The notes beneath the pieces are model-generated. The model saw only the letters and a list, made by a program, of their open reading frames with translations. It did no database searches and was not told where the DNA came from. A DNA stretch of 10,094 bases from Bacteroidota bacterium (GTDB lineage Bacteria; Bacteroidota; Rhodothermia; Balneolales; HLUCCA01), in contig DLXM01000230.1 of NCBI GenBank assembly GCA_003448835.1, forward strand, positions 4,710 through 14,803, read 5' to 3'. Positions 7,365 to 10,094 of the stretch are shown one piece after another. Every line of letters starts with the position of its first letter. Within the stretch, counting starts at the first letter, position 1. The position numbers were made by a program, and so were the translations under genes.

Positions 7365-8783
7365 GTGGAATCATTTAAGAACATTATTAATACATTTTTG
7401 GCAGACTGCCTGGCATTAATTGGGTCGTGGTATGTGTTCTATTTCCTTCGTTTTAAATTGGGAATTATGCCAACGGAAGCTTCTCAAGCTCCAGCCGAGC
7501 TCTTTTTACCCGCAGTTGTCATCACGGTATTCTGGCTTGTACTTTTTTCCATTTTTGGGATGTATAACAAACTCTATCTTACATCCCGCTTTGATGAAAT
7601 CCTTCGTGTCGGAAAAGTAACTTTGTTAGGCACGCTGGTACTATTTTTCGTTTTATTCATTGATAATCTGGGATGGAATACACAAAATATTAACTTCGCA
7701 AAATCATATACACTCACATATTGGCTCGTAGTTTTTGTGATAGTTGCCTTGTTTCGGGTTTTGGTACTTACGTTTGAGATTCATCAGGTTAAACGCAGTG
7801 GCAAGGGTCTACATCTGGCCGTTATTATCGGTACAGGTGAAACAGCGCGTGATATTCGTGCAAATCTCGAACGGAATAAAACCTCTGGAATGAATGTGGT
7901 CGGTTTCGTGACCGAAAATGGCATGTCAAAACTACCAAAACAGATCGATGGTGTTCCGGTAATTGGCAGAGTAGACGAAATACGTGACATAATCATCAGG
8001 CACTCTATTAAGGATGTAATCGTAGCGCTTGAGCACGAGGATACCGAAAAACTGATCAAAATTGTCGACGATATCGATATTGCCGATGTTTCAGTAAAAA
8101 TTGTGCCCGGTTTTATTCATTTAATATCAGGATTGAACCGAACGAATCAGATTTTTGGATTGCCACTGATAGAAGTGATGCCGGATCCAATGCCATCATG
8201 GGAGAAATTCACTAAAAGGTTGTTCGATATCCTGATTTCATCCATTATTTTAATCGTTACACTACCCCTGTTCCTGATTTTGGTTTTATTGGTCCGACTT
8301 ACTTCAAGCGGACCCGCTGTTTTTCGTCAGGAACGTGTCGGTCTTTATGGTCGTCCATTTACCATGTATAAATTTCGCACCATGTACGAAGATGCTGAGC
8401 ATCGCAGTGGACCTGTATGGGCTAAAGAAAACGATCCCAGAATTACACCGGTGGGTTTTTGGCTCAGAAAATTACGATTGGATGAAATCCCACAATTGTT
8501 TAACGTACTTAAAGGGGATATGAGTTTAGTTGGACCTCGTCCGGAACGTCAGTTTTTTGTCGATCAGTTTAAAAAAGAAATTCCATTGTATACCCGCCGA
8601 TTACGTGTCCGTCCGGGAATTACAGGCTGGGCTCAGGTCAAATGGAAGTATGATGAATCTTTCGAGGATGTGAAAGAAAAAACGAAATATGACTTGTTTT
8701 ATGTTGAAAATATGTCCTTGCGGATGGATTTTAAAATCCTGATTAATACCATTTTCACGGTGATTGCCGGAAAGGGACAATAA
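7365..8783 (+). CDS. Polyprenyl-phosphate sugar-phosphate transferase (WcaJ/WbaP type)
   Basis: Starts surface polysaccharide synthesis by moving a sugar phosphate, often glucose- or galactose-1-phosphate, from a UDP-sugar to undecaprenyl phosphate at the inner membrane. From the GTG at 7365 it has 472 residues: four N-terminal membrane helices (about 7-29, 45-67, 84-100, 116-134), a Rossmann-like domain beginning at 150 (HLAVIIGTGETARD), a re-entrant hydrophobic helix with a proline at about 287-310, and the C-terminal bacterial sugar transferase domain. The last shows FDI, MYKFRTM (334-340), the Asp-Glu pair D373-E374 in LRLDEIPQLFNVLKGDMS, LVGPRPE and RPGITGWAQV. The exact sugar cannot be told from sequence. 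The frame is open back to a TTG at 7302 (493 residues), but that codon sits within a promoter-like element; GTG 7365 is preferred though its ribosome binding site is weak (GGATGG, 10-11 nt away). The polyprenol-phosphate mannose synthase-like gene follows after 11 bp. Confidence 0.92.
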   Translation: MESFKNIINTFLADCLALIGSWYVFYFLRFKLGIMPTEASQAPAELFLPAVVITVFWLVLFSIFGMYNKLYLTSRFDEILRVGKVTLLGTLVLFFVLFIDNLGWNTQNINFAKSYTLTYWLVVFVIVALFRVLVLTFEIHQVKRSGKGLHLAVIIGTGETARDIRANLERNKTSGMNVVGFVTENGMSKLPKQIDGVPVIGRVDEIRDIIIRHSIKDVIVALEHEDTEKLIKIVDDIDIADVSVKIVPGFIHLISGLNRTNQIFGLPLIEVMPDPMPSWEKFTKRLFDILISSIILIVTLPLFLILVLLVRLTSSGPAVFRQERVGLYGRPFTMYKFRTMYEDAEHRSGPVWAKENDPRITPVGFWLRKLRLDEIPQLFNVLKGDMSLVGPRPERQFFVDQFKKEIPLYTRRLRVRPGITGWAQVKWKYDESFEDVKEKTKYDLFYVENMSLRMDFKILINTIFTVIAGKGQ

Positions 8784-8794
8784 GAATTTTGCCC

Positions 8795-9526
8795 ATGAAA
8801 TCGAGTACACTAGTCATCATACCGACTTATAACGAAGCCAGTAACATCGAGAAGATGATTCCTACGTTGATGGGTTTGTCTACATTGCAGGTAGATGTGC
8901 TGGTTGTAGATGACGGGTCACCTGATGGGACTGCTGATGTTGTGAGACACATGCAGCATGAGTATGATGGTCGGGTTCATTTGATTACCAGGCCCGGCAA
9001 ACTTGGACTCGGAACAGCCTATGTTGAAGGATTTCGTTTTGCTTTGAAACGTGATTACATGTATATCTGCGAAATGGATGCCGATTTTTCACATGACCCG
9101 AAGGATGTTCCCCGTTTGGTGAAAATGGTTAGTTCGGGTGAGGCAGATTTGGCAATCGGATCGCGGTATAACGAAGGGATAAGTATAGTTAACTGGCCAT
9201 TATCCCGATTGATTTTATCGTATGCAGCAAATGTGTATGCACGCACCATTACAGGCATGAATGTATACGATACTACAGCCGGTTTCAAATGTTTTCACAG
9301 AAAAGTGCTCGAATCGTTCGATTTAAATCGGATAAAAGCCAATGGATATTCGTTTCAGATTGAAATGCATTTCCGTGCTTATAAAAAAGGATTTAAAATA
9401 AGAGAACTCTCTGTTATATTTCGTGAACGAGTTGAAGGTGTGTCGAAGATGTCGAAAGGCATTGTTTGGGAAGCCATCTGGATGGTATGGTCTCTCAAAT
9501 TGCGTAGTTTAATTGGTCGGTTATAA
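8795..9526 (+). CDS. GT2 polyprenol-phosphate mannose synthase-like glycosyltransferase (DPM1 type)
   Basis: A soluble 243-residue family-2 glycosyltransferase. By family it transfers mannose (or glucose) from a nucleotide sugar to a polyprenyl phosphate on the inner face of the membrane, giving a lipid-linked donor. Motifs seen: IIPTYNE at the N-terminus, VVDDGSPDGT (38-46), RPGKLGLGTAYVEGF (67-80), EMDADFSHDP with the metal-binding D95-x-D97, GSRY (122-125), YSFQIEM (185-191) and FRERVEGVSKMS (209-220). It lacks the C-terminal membrane segments or GtrA domain of longer relatives, so it belongs to the short DPM1-like form. Whether mannose is the true sugar is inferred. The ATG at 8795 fits the family N-terminus; an in-frame TTG six bases earlier (8789) is less likely. 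It follows the initiating sugar transferase by 11 bp and is probably cotranscribed with it. Confidence 0.88.
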   Translation: MKSSTLVIIPTYNEASNIEKMIPTLMGLSTLQVDVLVVDDGSPDGTADVVRHMQHEYDGRVHLITRPGKLGLGTAYVEGFRFALKRDYMYICEMDADFSHDPKDVPRLVKMVSSGEADLAIGSRYNEGISIVNWPLSRLILSYAANVYARTITGMNVYDTTAGFKCFHRKVLESFDLNRIKANGYSFQIEMHFRAYKKGFKIRELSVIFRERVEGVSKMSKGIVWEAIWMVWSLKLRSLIGRL

Positions 9527-9601
9527 ACATCAGCCAAAACTACATCCCTATTTCTAAATTCGTATATTGTGTGATCGTATTTATCAATCAAATGAAGCGG
9601 G

Positions 9602-10094
9602 ATGAATTACCTCGATTTTGAAAAGCCTATTATTGATCTTGAAAACAAGATTCATGAACTAAAAGAAATCTCAACGGGTGAGAACAATCTTCTTACTCCT
9701 GAGATTCAGCGTTTAGAACAGCGTCTTGAAGAGTTGCGTACCAGCATCTTCAAAAATTTAACACGCTGGCAGCGCGTTCAGTTAGCACGTCATCCAGATC
9801 GGCCTTATACACTGGATTATGTCGACAAATTCGTCGATCATTTTATGGAACTTCATGGTGATCGCTATTTTGGTGACGATAAAGCAATTGTTGGCGGACT
9901 TGGTACCATTGATAATCAATCTGTGATGATCATTGGTCAGCAGAAGGGTCGAGACACAAAAACGCGTCAGTTCAGGAATTTTGGGATGCCGGCTCCTGAG
10001 GGATATCGCAAAGCGCTGCGCTTGATGAGATTGGCAGAGAAGTTCAACATTCCGGTAGTCACGTTGCTTGATACACCCGGTGCTTTTCCCGGAC
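9602..10094 (+). CDS. accA: Acetyl-CoA carboxylase carboxyltransferase subunit alpha (3' end outside window)
   Basis: The first 164 codons of a gene usually about 320 codons long; the frame is still open at the window end. With AccD, AccA transfers the carboxyl group from carboxybiotin to acetyl-CoA, giving malonyl-CoA for fatty acid synthesis in the cytoplasm. The N-terminus [10 protein letters not shown] begins the usual helical region (about 1-60, with ENKIHELKE and [10 protein letters not shown]), followed by [39 protein letters not shown] (81-100), [26 protein letters not shown] and [13 protein letters not shown] (152-164). These match AccA closely. The ATG at 9602 is preceded by only a weak AAGCGGG. 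A second ATG at 9592 is in another frame and stops at once. A 75-bp gap separates it from the glycosyltransferase gene, so it could have its own promoter; only a poor TATATT candidate at 9563 is seen. Confidence 0.95.
   Translation, partial: MNYLDFEKPIIDLENKIHELKEISTGENNLLTPEIQRLEQRLEELRTSIFKNLTRWQRVQLARHPDRPYTLDYVDKFVDHFMELHGDRYFGDDKAIVGGLGTIDNQSVMIIGQQKGRDTKTRQFRNFGMPAPEGYRKALRLMRLAEKFNIPVVTLLDTPGAFPG

Noticed and set aside
9563..9568. TATATT as a promoter -10 for accA
   Set aside because: No -35 or -33 partner and no match to TAnnTTTG; such hexamers are common in AT-rich gaps.
9592..9621. ATG at 9592 as accA start or a leader peptide
   Set aside because: It is out of frame with accA and stops after nine codons; no sign of an attenuator or repeated codons.

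Overview
The window looks like a Bacteroidota/FCB-group genome, most likely a Balneolota- or Rhodothermota-type (probably marine) bacterium. The reasons are AT-rich coding sequence, two adjacent proteins ending in C-terminal domains of the type IX secretion (T9SS, Por) sorting kind, a PorV/PorQ-family outer-membrane protein, few Shine-Dalgarno sites, and at least one promoter-like match to the Bacteroidota -7 consensus TAnnTTTG. The taxonomic placement is an inference from gene content only.

Region 1 (1-6084, + strand) reads as one tightly packed operon. It holds the 3' part of a large secreted protein with a C-terminal sorting domain; a PorV/PorQ-family outer-membrane barrel (4 bp gap); a lipoprotein with a parvulin-type peptidyl-prolyl isomerase domain (0 bp gap); and a secreted family-16 glycoside hydrolase with an Ig-like domain, a CBM-like domain and its own C-terminal sorting domain (4 bp ATGA overlap). 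The layout is cargo, export shuttle, periplasmic chaperone, cargo, so the genes plausibly help export and fold large surface proteins, one of which is a laminarinase-like enzyme.

Region 2 (6111-7238, - strand) is tgt, the tRNA-guanine transglycosylase of queuosine synthesis, convergent with the operon. Two of its four usual zinc ligands are replaced. A TTG start with a good ribosome binding site restores the usual family length and opens a 126-bp divergent promoter region (7239-7364). That region carries back-to-back promoter-like elements at 7293-7304.

Region 3 (7365-9526, + strand) is a two-gene unit for polyprenyl-phosphate sugar chemistry: a membrane initiating sugar-phosphate transferase (WcaJ/WbaP type) and a soluble polyprenol-phosphate mannose synthase-like GT2 enzyme. 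Region 4 (9602-end) is the 5' part of accA, the carboxyltransferase alpha subunit of acetyl-CoA carboxylase, cut by the window edge.

No RNA gene, CRISPR array, insertion sequence, integrase or long repeat was seen. The longest stretch without a gene is the 126-bp divergent region. I found no clearly new system. The points most worth checking are the T9SS-linked cargo/PorV/parvulin cluster and the degenerate zinc site of Tgt.
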